This document shows, piece after piece, positions 10,540 to 20,028 of a stretch of 64,000 nucleotides of DNA. The stretch lies in the NCBI RefSeq assembly GCF_003716875.1, contig NZ_CP033078.1:248001-312000 (forward strand), written 5' to 3'. The first letter of the stretch is position 1; each line of letters begins with the position of its first letter. Below the pieces are notes generated by a model. The model saw only the letters and a program-made list of their open reading frames with translations. It did not search any database and was not told the origin of the DNA. Position numbers and translations under genes: made by a program. This stretch comes from Vibrio zhugei. Its GTDB lineage: Bacteria; Pseudomonadota; Gammaproteobacteria; Enterobacterales; Vibrionaceae.

Positions 10540-11711
10540 CGTTTTAGCCAGTTAAGTGGGTTTTCGGCTTTACTGTTACGACGAACTTCGAAATAGAGAG
10601 AGGCTTGTTGTTGTCCGCCGGTATCACCTGCAAGAGCAATGGTTTCTCCGGCAGCGACACGGTCTCCCTCTTTTTTGGTCAAGGATTGGTTAAACCCATA
10701 GAGTGTCATATAACCCTGACCATGATCGATTAATACCATGAGGCCATAACCGCGTAAGTAATCGGAAAATACGATCGTACCCGAGGCGACCGCTTTGACT
10801 TTGTCGCCATAATGAGCCTGAATCACAATGCCTTTCCAGTTAATTTGTCCGCTCTGATGTTCACCGAAGCGATGCAAGACCGTGCCCTTGATTGGCCAAG
10901 GCAGTTGGTGGCGCTGCTTGGCTAACCCGTCCATGGAAATACTGGCGGCCGCCTGACGAGCCGCTTTTGCTTTTTCGGCTTTAGCGATCTCCGCCTTGAG
11001 GCGATTCTCATTCTGTTGCAGTTCAGCAAGATAGACTTTATCCCCTGAAATGCCTTTCTTGATCTTGGCTAATGTCTGACGTCGCTGGGTTTGGCTTTGG
11101 TCTAATTGTTGATATTTTTGGGTTTGCTGTTTTAAGAGCTCCGCTATTTTATCTCGTTCTTTATGCAACTGAGATTCACTGTTATCGAGCTCGCGATGAG
11201 TGGTTTCTAGCTCGTTAATGGCTTTAGTGCGGGCTTTGGCTAAATGTTGATAATATTGGCTAATGCGATCTTCTTCCATCCCAGAACTGAGGATATGTTC
11301 AGTGGAGAAAGAGCGTTCCGTAATGTAATAGGTTTGCAGTAGTGTTTTGAGCTGCTTCGTTTGTTGTTGACGCTGTTGTTCCAAGTGGTCAATTTTTTTA
11401 CGTAAGGCTGCAATTTTTCGATTCGTCTGTGCTTGCTTACTCTTGGTCTTGTTAATTTGTTTTTTCTGAGCCGCGATATGCAGCTCTTGCTGTTTTAAGT
11501 CGTTTTGTAGCGCATCCAACTTTTTACGTTGGCGAGACAACGATAATTCTTGGCGTTGAATTTCATTTTTTACACCCGTTAATTCCTGCTGCGACGCCGC
11601 CATGCTGGTTTGAGGCATGGTCATTGCTAGAGCGCTAGCAAATAAGATCGCACTGTTCAGAACAATAGGGGATGAACGTTTCAAAAACGAGGGGCACAAC
11701 TTTATTAACAT
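10536..11711 (-). CDS. envC: murein hydrolase activator EnvC
   Basis: EnvC is a periplasmic septal protein that activates the amidases AmiA and AmiB during daughter-cell separation. The product has a signal peptide ending near MPQTSMAA, a long glutamine-rich coiled coil (roughly residues 45-250), and a C-terminal LytM/M23 domain. The LytM domain is degenerate: the usual zinc ligands are replaced (NWKGIVI and LYGFN instead of HxxxD and HxH), as in known EnvC proteins, which activate but do not cut. The start is uncertain. A GTG at 11762 is in frame but lacks a ribosome-binding site, and MLIKLCPSFLKRSS at 11711 gives a normal signal peptide. The partner amidase amiB is in this window at 20490. 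Confidence 0.92.
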   Translation of the reverse strand: MLIKLCPSFLKRSSPIVLNSAILFASALAMTMPQTSMAASQQELTGVKNEIQRQELSLSRQRKKLDALQNDLKQQELHIAAQKKQINKTKSKQAQTNRKIAALRKKIDHLEQQRQQQTKQLKTLLQTYYITERSFSTEHILSSGMEEDRISQYYQHLAKARTKAINELETTHRELDNSESQLHKERDKIAELLKQQTQKYQQLDQSQTQRRQTLAKIKKGISGDKVYLAELQQNENRLKAEIAKAEKAKAARQAAASISMDGLAKQRHQLPWPIKGTVLHRFGEHQSGQINWKGIVIQAHYGDKVKAVASGTIVFSDYLRGYGLMVLIDHGQGYMTLYGFNQSLTKKEGDRVAAGETIALAGDTGGQQQASLYFEVRRNSKAENPLNWLKR

Positions 11712-11822
11712 TATCGATAAGCTTTTAATGACATCAATGAGTGACCAGTATACCCAAAGCACAGGTTGAGGCGAGTATGCTGTGCAAAAAGTTTGTCATT
11801 CTGAACACAAATGAGTGGAAAT

Positions 11823-11849
11823 AAAAACGCCTCCCAGTTGGGAGGCGTT
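11823..11849 (-). terminator. intrinsic terminator of gpmM
   Basis: Read on the minus strand, AACGCCTCCC pairs with GGGAGGCGTT around a four-base loop and is followed by TTTTTAT. It lies 18 bases after the gpmM stop. Confidence 0.9.
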
Positions 11850-11866
11850 GCTCGTTTGAATACCCG

Positions 11867-13399
11867 TTACTTGTACAGGACTTGGCCTGACATTTCTTCA
11901 GGGATCTCGGTATCGGTCAATGCAAGCATGGTAGGGGCAAGATCAGAGAGTTTACCGTTGTCTTTAAACTCAATGTCTTTGCTACCTACGTAGATTAATG
12001 GAACCGGTAGATTGGTGTGCGCAGTGTGTGCACCACCAGTTTCAGGGTTGACCATCATTTCAGCATTACCGTGATCGGCGGTGATCAATAACTGTCCATC
12101 GACTTCATTGATGGCTTCAACGATACGACCAATACACGCATCGACGGCTTCACAGGCTTTAACTGCGGCATCGTAATCCCCCGTATGGCCGACCATGTCG
12201 CCATTCGGGTAGTTACAGATGATCGCGTCATACTTGCCTGATTTAATCGCAGCCACAAGTTTATCGGTTAACTCTGCCGAGCTCATTTCTGGTTGCAGAT
12301 CGTAAGTGGCGACTTTTGGCGACGCAACGATTTGACGATCTTCTCCTGAGAACTCGTCTTCGACACCACCGTTAAAGAAGAACGTCACGTGCGCGTACTT
12401 CTCAGTTTCAGAAATGCGCAATTGTGTCTTATCGTGTTTTGCTAGCCACTCACCGTACGTATTGGTCAGGCTTGCTGGTGGATAAGCCGTATTCAATGGA
12501 ATATCCGCAGCATATTGCGTTAGCATCACAAAGTTAACACTTGGGAATGTTTCACGCTCAAAACCGTCGAACTCAGGTACAAATGTACGTGTGATTTCAC
12601 GAGCACGGTCAGCACGGTAGTTCATGAAGATAACGGCATCGCCATCTTGCATGGCCGATGAATCTTGACCGTCTGATTGGATAAGCGTGGCTTTCACAAA
12701 CTCATCGTTTTCTTCACGAGCATAAGCGTCTTCAAGCCCTTGCGTCGCGCTTGTTGCCGAGAACTGGCCTTTGGCTTGTGAGAGCAAGTCATACGCTTGT
12801 TGGACACGATCCCAGTTATTGTCACGGTCCATTGCATAGTAACGACCAATTAAGCTCGCTATGCGGCCTTTACCGAGTTCCGCAAACAGATCGTCAAAGC
12901 GCTCTAATGAGCCTTTAGCACTGCGTGGCGGGGTATCGCGTCCGTCTAGGAAGCAGTGTAAGTAGATACGCTCGGCACCCCGATCGGCGGCCATTTTTAC
13001 CGCGGCATAAATATGATCTTCATGAGAGTGAACACCACCTGGAGACATGAGGCCCATAATATGCACAGCTTTACCCGCATTGACTGCGGAATCGATCGCC
13101 GCGACAAGGGTTTCATTTTTCTCAAATTCACCATCGGCAATGGCCTTGGTCACTCGGGTCAAATCTTGGTAGACCACACGACCGGCCCCAATATTTGTAT
13201 GACCGACTTCTGAGTTACCCATTTGGCCGTCAGGCAAGCCCACATCTAAACCAGACGCAGAGATGAGCGTATTTGGCTGAGTTTTTGCGAGTTCGTCAAG
13301 CACTGGTGTGTTTGCATTATTAATGGCGTTACTGCTGTTGTCATCACGATGACCCCAGCCGTCTAGAATTACTAGTGCCATTGGCTTTTTCGCTGCCAT
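11867..13399 (-). CDS. gpmM: 2,3-bisphosphoglycerate-independent phosphoglycerate mutase
   Basis: A 510-residue member of the alkaline-phosphatase superfamily that interconverts 3- and 2-phosphoglycerate in glycolysis using two manganese ions. The N-terminal metal site (LVILDGWG) and the catalytic serine (Ser63 in [10 protein letters not shown]) are present. [41 protein letters not shown] and the C-terminal ITADHGNAE metal ligands are all intact. Length is normal for the family. GAGG stands eight bases before the ATG. It appears to be a single-gene unit with its own terminator. Confidence 0.98.
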   Translation of the reverse strand: MAAKKPMALVILDGWGHRDDNSSNAINNANTPVLDELAKTQPNTLISASGLDVGLPDGQMGNSEVGHTNIGAGRVVYQDLTRVTKAIADGEFEKNETLVAAIDSAVNAGKAVHIMGLMSPGGVHSHEDHIYAAVKMAADRGAERIYLHCFLDGRDTPPRSAKGSLERFDDLFAELGKGRIASLIGRYYAMDRDNNWDRVQQAYDLLSQAKGQFSATSATQGLEDAYAREENDEFVKATLIQSDGQDSSAMQDGDAVIFMNYRADRAREITRTFVPEFDGFERETFPSVNFVMLTQYAADIPLNTAYPPASLTNTYGEWLAKHDKTQLRISETEKYAHVTFFFNGGVEDEFSGEDRQIVASPKVATYDLQPEMSSAELTDKLVAAIKSGKYDAIICNYPNGDMVGHTGDYDAAVKACEAVDACIGRIVEAINEVDGQLLITADHGNAEMMVNPETGGAHTAHTNLPVPLIYVGSKDIEFKDNGKLSDLAPTMLALTDTEIPEEMSGQVLYK

Positions 13400-13809
13400 A
13401 TTTAAGACCTCATTCAGTTCAAAATTATTGAAATTAGCGTAATTTTACTACACTTTTTGTGCTTAGCAGTAGTGTCAGATCAATGATTTTGCCTATCAAT
13501 TCCATTGTTGATCTTGGCATATCCTACTCTACACATTGGTGTGTATATTTGATAGGACCTAGTCCGTTATTGGTATTTTTTCGCAAGGCTCGCTAACCTC
13601 CATACCGTGTATAACCTGACCATACCATAAAATGGCTCACCGTGTTTTATATGAGGTGAGCGATGAGTGAAAACTAGGTTTACGAACAAAACGATCTGCC
13701 CATAAAGTCAGGGGTTGGCGGTATGGAGGTGTTAGAAAAGCACAAAAAAGAGAAGAGGTGGATGCCGAAGCGCAAGGGGGGCGCTTCGGCATATCGCGAT
13801 ATCGAGTCT
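13400..13809. other. gene-free region between psd and gpmM
   Basis: About 410 bases with no convincing gene. The right part holds the psd terminator. A 7-bp inverted repeat (GCTCACC at 13635-13641, GGTGAGC at 13655-13661) is visible in the middle. The minus-strand gpmM promoter should lie in the left part, but I could not fix clear -35 and -10 boxes. A short open frame overlapping the psd end has no family features and is read as chance. Confidence 0.6.
13745..13792 (-). terminator. terminator of rsgA-psd
   Basis: A perfect 12-bp stem (13762-13773 with 13781-13792) with a seven-base loop. On the minus strand it is followed, after a short CT-rich gap, by six T residues. It lies about 18 bases downstream of the psd stop. 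Confidence 0.75.
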
Positions 13810-14679
13810 TTAATCAACGCTAGGGCGAGTGTGGGCGTAAGGCGTGCCCATACGTGTTGTCGCGCCTGAGCGCATGGTGTCATCAAACTCAATTTGTTCT
13901 TTGGCAAATAAATTGATGACAGTCGACCCCAGTTTAAAGCGGCCCATTTCTGCGCCTTTGTCTAAATGAATCGCTTTGTCGCCTGATGCTGGATAGTCCC
14001 AATGATGCACACTGCAACCGCGTGGTGGCGTGATAGTGCCTGCCCACACGACTTCTATACTGCCGACAATGGTCGCTCCGACTAAGACTTGAGCCATCGG
14101 TCCATGCGCTGTATCGAAAATACACACGACACGTTCATTACGCGCAAATAAGTTCGGGACATTTTGAGCCGTTAGAGGATTAACGGAAAAAAGGTCGCCA
14201 GGGATATAAATCATCTGACGCAGCGTCCCCGCGCAAGGCATGTGCACGCGGTGATAATCGCTAGGAGACAGATAGATGGTCGCAAAGTCACCGTCTTGGA
14301 ATTGAGCCACGAGCGCGGCATCGCCGCCAAGTAATTCTTGAGCTGAAAAATCGTGTCCTTTAGCTTGAATCAATTTGCCATCATTGATGTAGCCAAATTG
14401 GCTAACCGCGCCATCAGCGGGATGTACCAAGCCTTGAGGATCATCGGCAATAGGTCTAGCGTCCGCTTTGAGGGCGCGCGTGAAAAAGTCGTTAAATGTA
14501 GCGTAATGACCCGGATCCGGATGCAGAGCTTCATTCATATCCACGCGATAACGCTTGATAAACCAGCGAATCACCGCGGTAGTGAGACGTCCAGCTTGTG
14601 CCGATGCGAGTTTACCTAAAAGTTCGGTAAGCGCACGTTGTGGGATCCAATACTGTAATCCCACCTTCAATTTGTCCAT
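13810..14679 (-). CDS. psd: phosphatidylserine decarboxylase proenzyme
   Basis: Psd makes phosphatidylethanolamine from phosphatidylserine at the inner membrane. The 289-residue proenzyme keeps the self-cleavage motif [11 protein letters not shown]. Cleavage before the serine (near residue 252) would create the pyruvoyl alpha chain. [26 protein letters not shown] and ATIVGSIE are conserved. The chosen ATG gives [14 protein letters not shown], which aligns with the usual N-terminus; a TTG fifteen bases earlier is the alternative. The C-terminal tail is shorter than in E. coli. It lies downstream of rsgA, as in E. coli. The mechanosensitive channel gene mscM that follows psd in E. coli is not here. 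Confidence 0.96.
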   Translation of the reverse strand: MDKLKVGLQYWIPQRALTELLGKLASAQAGRLTTAVIRWFIKRYRVDMNEALHPDPGHYATFNDFFTRALKADARPIADDPQGLVHPADGAVSQFGYINDGKLIQAKGHDFSAQELLGGDAALVAQFQDGDFATIYLSPSDYHRVHMPCAGTLRQMIYIPGDLFSVNPLTAQNVPNLFARNERVVCIFDTAHGPMAQVLVGATIVGSIEVVWAGTITPPRGCSVHHWDYPASGDKAIHLDKGAEMGRFKLGSTVINLFAKEQIEFDDTMRSGATTRMGTPYAHTRPSVD

Positions 14680-14777
14680 GGTGTTAGGTTCCAAAATTAT
14701 TTACTCTGATTTGGCGACAATAGTACTGAATGGTCGTGAAAAAGCCAGTAAAGTTCTTATTGTCGGTAAATTATGGG

Positions 14778-15842
14778 TTAACGAATATCGGATTTTTTAT
14801 CTCTTGAATACTGACGATTGGCTTTGTTTTCGCCCATGCTCTCGATGATTCGGTGATAGTTTTCAAAGCGCACTTGGCTGATTTTACCGTCTTCCACACC
14901 TTGCCGTAACGCACAGCCTGGATCGTTAAGATGTTTACAGTCGCGAAACTTACATTCTCCTAAAAATGGATGGAATTCGCGATAGGCTTGAGCGATATCT
15001 TCCGGTGCCAAGTGCCAGAGACCAAACTCACGAACCCCAGGAGAATCAATCAAATCGCCACCGGTTGGAATGTGATAAAGCCGTGCCGCCGTCGTCGTAT
15101 GTTGACCTAACCCAGAGTTTTTCGATACAGCGCCTTCTTCGGCGATGGGGGTCGTTTGTGGCATCAATGCATTGACTAAGCTTGATTTACCCACCCCAGA
15201 TTGCCCAACAAAGATATTGATTTTATCGCTGAGGTAAGAGGAAAGTGCCTCGATACCTTCCCCAGTTTCTTTACTGACGAACACAACGTCATAGCCGATA
15301 TCTTTGTACAGGGTTAGCCACTCTTGATAGGTGTCACGTTGTGTTTGGTCGAGAAGATCGATTTTATTGAGGACGATCAGCGGCGTGATACGCAACGTTT
15401 CGGCAGCAATTAAGTATCGATCAATGATGTTGAGTGACAACTCTGGCAGTACTGAAGCAATGATGACCATTTGGTCGACATTGGCGGCTACCGGTTTTAA
15501 ACCATCATAATAATCGGGACGTGTGAGAACCGAATGGCGTTCTTCAACCGCTTCAACCACCCCAGAAATACCCGACAGTGTTTCGATACCTGGGCGCCAA
15601 ATGACGTTATCACCGGAGACGAGAGATTCAATACTGCGTCGCAAATTACAACGGTGGATGATCCCTGTTTCGGTGTCTTCCACGTCAGCATGTTGACCAA
15701 ATCGGCTAATGATTAAGCCTTTTTGCGCACTTTCTAGCATCGACTCATCCCATTGGATGGTTTCTTCTTGTTGCAGTCGTTTGTGCTGATTGTGTCTTAC
15801 TCGCCTTACTTGGCCTTTTGTCAGCTTTTTTCTCTTTGCCAC
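14778..15842 (-). CDS. rsgA: ribosome small-subunit biogenesis GTPase RsgA
   Basis: A circularly permuted GTPase of about 354 residues that helps late maturation of the 30S subunit. The order is OB fold, then G4 (LNKIDLL), G1 (GQSGVGKSS), the GLGQHTTT switch region and G3 (DSPGVREFG), and last the zinc site [15 protein letters not shown] start at GTG (15842), which has AAAGAG at good spacing and gives [15 protein letters not shown], the normal basic N-terminus; a longer upstream extension is unconserved. It is transcribed away from orn, with psd about 100 bases downstream. Confidence 0.96.
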   Translation of the reverse strand: MAKRKKLTKGQVRRVRHNQHKRLQQEETIQWDESMLESAQKGLIISRFGQHADVEDTETGIIHRCNLRRSIESLVSGDNVIWRPGIETLSGISGVVEAVEERHSVLTRPDYYDGLKPVAANVDQMVIIASVLPELSLNIIDRYLIAAETLRITPLIVLNKIDLLDQTQRDTYQEWLTLYKDIGYDVVFVSKETGEGIEALSSYLSDKINIFVGQSGVGKSSLVNALMPQTTPIAEEGAVSKNSGLGQHTTTAARLYHIPTGGDLIDSPGVREFGLWHLAPEDIAQAYREFHPFLGECKFRDCKHLNDPGCALRQGVEDGKISQVRFENYHRIIESMGENKANRQYSRDKKSDIR

Positions 15843-15988
15843 TATGTTTCTCTTTACGTGAGTGAGTGAGAATATCGGCTGCATGTATACCAGCAGATAG
15901 AACGAAATCCAAGAGGTGACGGTATCTTGGGTTTCTGAATTTAGGTATAGTACCTTTTTTCATGATAATCCCAAATAGGCGGCTAGCT

Positions 15989-16534
15989 ATGTCTTTTAAT
16001 GAACACAACTTAATCTGGATTGATTTAGAGATGACTGGACTGGATCCTGAAGTTCATAAAATTATTGAAATTGCCACCATCGTAACGGATTCTGAGCTGA
16101 ATATCCTCGCAGAAGGTCCTGTATTGGCGATTCATCAGCCAGAAGCGGAACTAGAGAAGATGGATGAGTGGTGCACGACGACGCATACCGAGAGTGGGTT
16201 GGTTGAGCGTATTCGACAAACCACCGTCACGGAAGAGCAAGCTGTCGCGCAAACTATTGCCTTTCTTGAGCAGTGGGTTCCGAAAGGCGCATCACCTATC
16301 TGTGGGAATAGCATTGGTCAGGATCGTCGCTTCTTGTATAAGCACATGCCTGATCTTGAACAATATTTCCATTATCGTTATCTTGATGTCAGTACGATTA
16401 AAGAGTTGACGCGTCGTTGGCAGCCGGAGTTGCTCAATGGCGTAACGAAGAAAGGCAGTCATTTAGCGTTAGATGATATTCGCGACTCGATCGCTGAGCT
16501 GCAATACTACCGTGAAAACGTGTTTTCAATCTAA
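15989..16534 (+). CDS. orn: oligoribonuclease
   Basis: A DEDDh 3'-5' exonuclease of 181 residues that degrades 2-5 nt RNAs and linear dinucleotides such as pGpG. Exo I is [10 protein letters not shown], Exo II is [11 protein letters not shown], and the Exo III region is [10 protein letters not shown], which supplies the catalytic His and Asp. The start [17 protein letters not shown] matches the family; an ATG 27 bases upstream would add nine unconserved residues. It is divergent from rsgA and stands upstream of the tRNA array, the same order as orn-glyVXY in E. coli. Confidence 0.97.
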   Translation: MSFNEHNLIWIDLEMTGLDPEVHKIIEIATIVTDSELNILAEGPVLAIHQPEAELEKMDEWCTTTHTESGLVERIRQTTVTEEQAVAQTIAFLEQWVPKGASPICGNSIGQDRRFLYKHMPDLEQYFHYRYLDVSTIKELTRRWQPELLNGVTKKGSHLALDDIRDSIAELQYYRENVFSI

Positions 16535-16653
16535 CGACGAATGTCTGTGAGAGTGTGATGGTGGTTTTATCAGCACGCTGTTGAAAAACGAAGACTTATC
16601 TGGTCGCTTTTTCATCATAAGCAAAAAAAATCTCTTTTTTTTCAATTAAAGAC

Positions 16654-16681
16654 TTGCATCACACTCAAATGCTCTTATAAT
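16654..16681 (+). promoter_or_regulatory. promoter of the tRNA array
   Basis: TTGCAT (16654-16659), a 16-bp spacer and a perfect TATAAT (16676-16681), followed by a GC-rich discriminator and the first tRNA about 35 bases on. An A/T-rich stretch lies upstream (16621-16650). It fits a strong sigma-70 stable-RNA promoter. Confidence 0.8.
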
Positions 16682-16716
16682 TCGCAGCCCTAACGACGGG
16701 AAACAACGTTAAGTAT

Positions 16717-16792
16717 GCGACACTAGCTCAGTTGGTAGAGCGCGACCTTGCCAAGGTCGAGGTCACGAGTTCGAACCTCGTGTGTCGCTCCA
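16717..16792 (+). tRNA. tRNA-Gly(GCC), copy 1
   Basis: 76 nt with encoded CCA. The acceptor stem GCGACAC/GTGTCGC and the anticodon loop TTGCCAA give anticodon GCC. First gene of the array. Confidence 0.97.
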
Positions 16793-16829
16793 AATCCTTT
16801 TAAAGGTGACGGAGTTTTCAGTTAAGAGT

Positions 16830-16905
16830 GCGACACTAGCTCAGTTGGTAGAGCGCGACCTTGCCAAGGTCGAGGTCACGAGTTCGAACCTCGTGTGTCG
16901 CTCCA
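16830..16905 (+). tRNA. tRNA-Gly(GCC), copy 2
   Basis: Identical 76-nt gene to copy 1, with encoded CCA. It starts the 227-bp repeat register. Confidence 0.97.
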
Positions 16906-16940
16906 AGTTTTCATTGTACTTTAACAGTGACACAATCGGA

Positions 16941-17017
<77 letters not shown>

Positions 17018-17056
17018 CATTTGATTATTCGGTGATTATGTCGGGTAATGCAGAGT

Positions 17057-17132
17057 GCGACACTAGCTCAGTTGGTAGAGCGCGACCTTGCCAAGGTCGA
17101 GGTCACGAGTTCGAACCTCGTGTGTCGCTCCA
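17057..17132 (+). tRNA. tRNA-Gly(GCC), copy 3
   Basis: Identical 76-nt Gly gene with anticodon GCC and encoded CCA, in the second 227-bp unit. Confidence 0.97.
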
Positions 17133-17167
17133 AGTTTTCATTGTACTTTAACAGTGACACAATCGGA

Positions 17168-17244
<77 letters not shown>

Positions 17245-17283
17245 CATTTGATTATTCGGTGATTATGTCGGGTAATGCAGAGT

Positions 17284-17359
17284 GCGACACTAGCTCAGTT
17301 GGTAGAGCGCGACCTTGCCAAGGTCGAGGTCACGAGTTCGAACCTCGTGTGTCGCTCCA
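17284..17359 (+). tRNA. tRNA-Gly(GCC), copy 4
   Basis: Identical 76-nt Gly gene with encoded CCA, in the third 227-bp unit. Confidence 0.97.
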
Positions 17360-17394
17360 AGTTTTCATTGTACTTTAACAGTGACACAATCGGA

Positions 17395-17471
<77 letters not shown>

Positions 17472-17510
17472 CATTTGATTATTCGATGATTATGTCGGGT
17501 AATACAGAGT

Positions 17511-17586
17511 GCGACACTAGCTCAGTTGGTAGAGCGCGACCTTGCCAAGGTCGAGGTCACGAGTTCGAACCTCGTGTGTCGCTCCA
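17511..17586 (+). tRNA. tRNA-Gly(GCC), copy 5
   Basis: Identical 76-nt Gly gene with encoded CCA, in the fourth unit. Confidence 0.97.
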
Positions 17587-17621
17587 AGTTTTCATTGTAC
17601 TTTAACAGTGACACAATCGGA

Positions 17622-17698
<77 letters not shown>

Positions 17699-17746
17699 CT
17701 TTATATCCAATTATTGGATCGTTCCGATTCAATAATCATCTCTTGT

Positions 17747-17822
17747 GCGACACTAGCTCAGTTGGTAGAGCGCGACCTTGCCAAGGTCGAGGTCACGAGT
17801 TCGAACCTCGTGTGTCGCTCCA
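17747..17822 (+). tRNA. tRNA-Gly(GCC), copy 6
   Basis: Last gene of the array, identical to the other Gly genes. The spacer before it is unrelated to the repeated spacer. No clear intrinsic terminator follows. Confidence 0.97.
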
Positions 17823-18372
17823 GTTACTTCTTATGAAGTCGATATTCATTGCATGTCTGCAATGGCTAAAAACGAATATATGTCTGTAGTTACTTTGCAA
17901 CATGCATGGTTCGAAAGTCATTGATGGGATGCTTGATACCAGTCAATCTCTTCCTCAATGTCTTTCATGTACAGTGATGTTATGACTTTAGACACGTTTA
18001 TGTGGATAGAGTAACATTATCACTGAATGCGTTTTATATCGCTCATACAAGGCTGATAAAGTGATGGCGTCGGTCTGAGTGCTGACACAATATGAAGACA
18101 GCTGCATTCGTCAATGAATGGAACTGAGTCTGTCTGATTGAGCTAATCATGCAATCACGAGATTGTTATTAAGATCACAATGGTATTTGCTATCGCCGTC
18201 GATATTTGTGCTATTTTTAATGTCTAACACGGATTGTGTTCTCTTAATGCTGTGAAGCATCATTCCTAAATTAGCGTTGACATACATTCTTTCTTTTCTT
18301 AATTTGCAGGACACCGACTGGTGGGCCTGTTTTTCGCGTTGCTCACGAGTTCTAAACGAATAGTTAACAGAC

Positions 18373-18381
18373 TTATCCACA
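18373..18381 (+). promoter_or_regulatory. DnaA box (perfect)
   Basis: TTATCCACA matches the high-affinity DnaA-box consensus exactly. It is separated by nine bases from an inverted copy. Confidence 0.8.
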
Positions 18382-18390
18382 AAATAAATC

Positions 18391-18399
18391 TGTGGATAA
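18391..18399 (-). promoter_or_regulatory. DnaA box (perfect, inverted)
   Basis: TGTGGATAA is the exact reverse complement of the consensus box and makes an inverted pair with the box at 18373. Confidence 0.8.
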
Positions 18400-18645
18400 C
18401 TTGGTGCATAAAGTGTTTTTGAGTAGAAAAAATCAGCATCTTGTCCAAGATCGTTTTTGAGATTTGAGTTTTTATTATGAGTCTATTTTTTCATAACTTT
18501 ATGTTTTTGTTGGTTTTTATTGAGTTTTCCAAAGCGTAATCACAAGAAAAAAAAGATCATTAACTAAAAAACACTTGATCCTAATCATTTATTTGTGTTG
18601 TGACTAACTTTAAGCAGCTTAGGGAAAAAGTCGGATGTGATATTT

Positions 18646-18654
18646 TTGTCCACA
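18646..18654 (+). promoter_or_regulatory. DnaA box (one mismatch)
   Basis: TTGTCCACA differs from TTATCCACA at one base. It lies about 50 bases from the queG 3' end, beside an A/T-rich segment with an IHF-like sequence. Confidence 0.5.
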
Positions 18655-18706
18655 TTTTGATTGATAAACTAATGTCAAGGGTCAAGATGTCAAAATGACG
18701 GTTTTT

Positions 18707-19819
18707 TTAGGCATCTCGCGGTAAGCCTTTTTGAACAATTCGAATCAATCTCTCTTTTTTCCTATCTTGAAAGGGCAATTGATTTTCTTGTTGTTGCAGT
18801 GCCCATTCAATATGGACATCGAGCAGCTCTGACTGACCCAGCGTGTCCGTCAATGTATCAATGATGCGTTGTGAGTATGGCGCATTTCCCATGGCAATAA
18901 TTAAATTGCGACGCCACTGTTCATGGCCAATTCGCCGAATCGCAGACCCTTCCATCTTTTTCAAGAAGGTTTTTTCATCCCATGAAAATAAACGGAGTAA
19001 ATCGGGGTCCTGAAACATTTCACGACGTTGAAAATCAGGTTGAGTGGTGAGATCAGCAAAGCGATTCCAAGGGCAGACTAATTGACAGTCATCGCATCCG
19101 TAGATACGGTTTCCCATCAGGGAACGGAATTCCTCAGGGATAATACCGGCGTATTCAATAGTCAGATAAGAAATGCAGCGACGTGCATCCACAACCCCAT
19201 CGGCGACAATGGCGTTGGTTGGGCAAGATGTCACGCAGGCTCGGCATTGACCACATTGGTTTTCTGATGGCGTGTCGACTGGTAATGGGAGATCAATCAA
19301 GAGTTCGCCAAGAAAGAACCACGACCCATCATTCTCATCGAGAATCAATGAGTGTTTCCCTGTCCAGCCTAATCCCGCTTTTTGCGCCAGTGGTCGCTCT
19401 AAAACAGGGGCGGAATCCACAAATGGACGATACCCTAATGCACCGACTTCTTCTTTGATCTTTTCGCCCAGTTTTTTGAGTTGGTTACGCACAAGCTTGT
19501 GATAATCTCGACCTAGCGCATAACGACTCACATACGCTTGAGTCGTATCGCTTAGGTTTGTGGCGAAGTGCGCATCTTGCGGTAGATAGTTCATACGAGC
19601 ACTGATCACTCGAACCGTCCCCGGTAATAACTCGGCTGGACGCGCACGCATCATACCGTGTCGCTCCATCCAGTCCATATCACCGTGATAGCCAGCATCA
19701 AGCCATTGTTGCAGAGCGGCTTCTTGATCAGACAGATCCACATCGCAGATGCCCACTTTGGCAAAACCTAATTCATAGGCCCATGATTTAATATTCTCAA
19801 CGAGTGCGTGATAATCCAT
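18707..19819 (-). CDS. queG: epoxyqueuosine reductase
   Basis: QueG carries out the last step of queuosine synthesis in tRNA, reducing epoxyqueuosine with a cobalamin and two [4Fe-4S] clusters. The 370-residue protein has the N-terminal family region (WAYELGFAKVGI), RPFVDSAPVLERPLAQKAGLGW in the middle (given here in two pieces: RPFVDSAPVLERP and AQKAGLGW), and two ferredoxin-type cysteine sets, CGQCRACVTSCP and CDDCQLVCPWN. The C-terminal helical repeat part is present (HEQWRRNLIIAMGNAPYS). In E. coli queG is divergent from nnr-tsaE. Here it is divergent from tsaE directly, with no nnr between them. Confidence 0.96.
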   Translation of the reverse strand: MDYHALVENIKSWAYELGFAKVGICDVDLSDQEAALQQWLDAGYHGDMDWMERHGMMRARPAELLPGTVRVISARMNYLPQDAHFATNLSDTTQAYVSRYALGRDYHKLVRNQLKKLGEKIKEEVGALGYRPFVDSAPVLERPLAQKAGLGWTGKHSLILDENDGSWFFLGELLIDLPLPVDTPSENQCGQCRACVTSCPTNAIVADGVVDARRCISYLTIEYAGIIPEEFRSLMGNRIYGCDDCQLVCPWNRFADLTTQPDFQRREMFQDPDLLRLFSWDEKTFLKKMEGSAIRRIGHEQWRRNLIIAMGNAPYSQRIIDTLTDTLGQSELLDVHIEWALQQQENQLPFQDRKKERLIRIVQKGLPRDA

Positions 19820-19943
19820 AACAGCTCTGTCAGTATAGAGGATCGCGAATGTTAACGGATCTCGTGCATGGGATCCAGCCTGTATTATTGGATAATTTAA
19901 CAGGAAACTAGGGATGTTTTTCCGTTTGCTTACACGAGAGTTC

Positions 19944-19973
19944 TTGTTAATTAATTACACTACAGTTTACTAT
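19944..19973 (+). promoter_or_regulatory. candidate promoter of tsaE-amiB-mutL-miaA
   Basis: TTGTTA (19944-19949), an 18-bp spacer and TACTAT (19968-19973), in an A/T-rich divergent intergenic region about 55 bases before tsaE. Moderate match only. Confidence 0.4.
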
Positions 19974-20028
19974 TCTCTACTGGGAAATTTTTTACGCCTT
20001 TTGGCCATAGATTTGAGATGACAGTTAG

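Larger units (their letters stand above)
17823..18706. promoter_or_regulatory. datA-like DnaA-box region between tRNA-Gly array and queG
   Basis: This 884-base stretch has no convincing gene. It contains two perfect DnaA boxes as an inverted pair (TTATCCACA at 18373-18381 and TGTGGATAA at 18391-18399). It also contains one-mismatch boxes at 18001-18009 (TGTGGATAG) and 18646-18654 (TTGTCCACA), and a weaker one at 18599-18607. A candidate IHF site (12 of 13 consensus positions) lies at 18583-18595 in a very A/T-rich segment. In E. coli the DnaA-titrating locus datA lies in the same place, between glyVXY and queG. Position and motifs are seen; function is inferred. A 77-codon minus-strand frame at 18147-18380 with a GTG start and no family features is probably chance. 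Confidence 0.65.

Noticed and set aside
13680..13907. 75-codon minus-strand frame at the psd 3' end
   Set aside because: Overlaps psd in another frame and includes the psd terminator stem.
18147..18380. 77-codon minus-strand frame in the tRNA-queG gap
   Set aside because: GTG start without a ribosome-binding site, no recognisable family, and it runs into the perfect DnaA box. Kept only as a remark.
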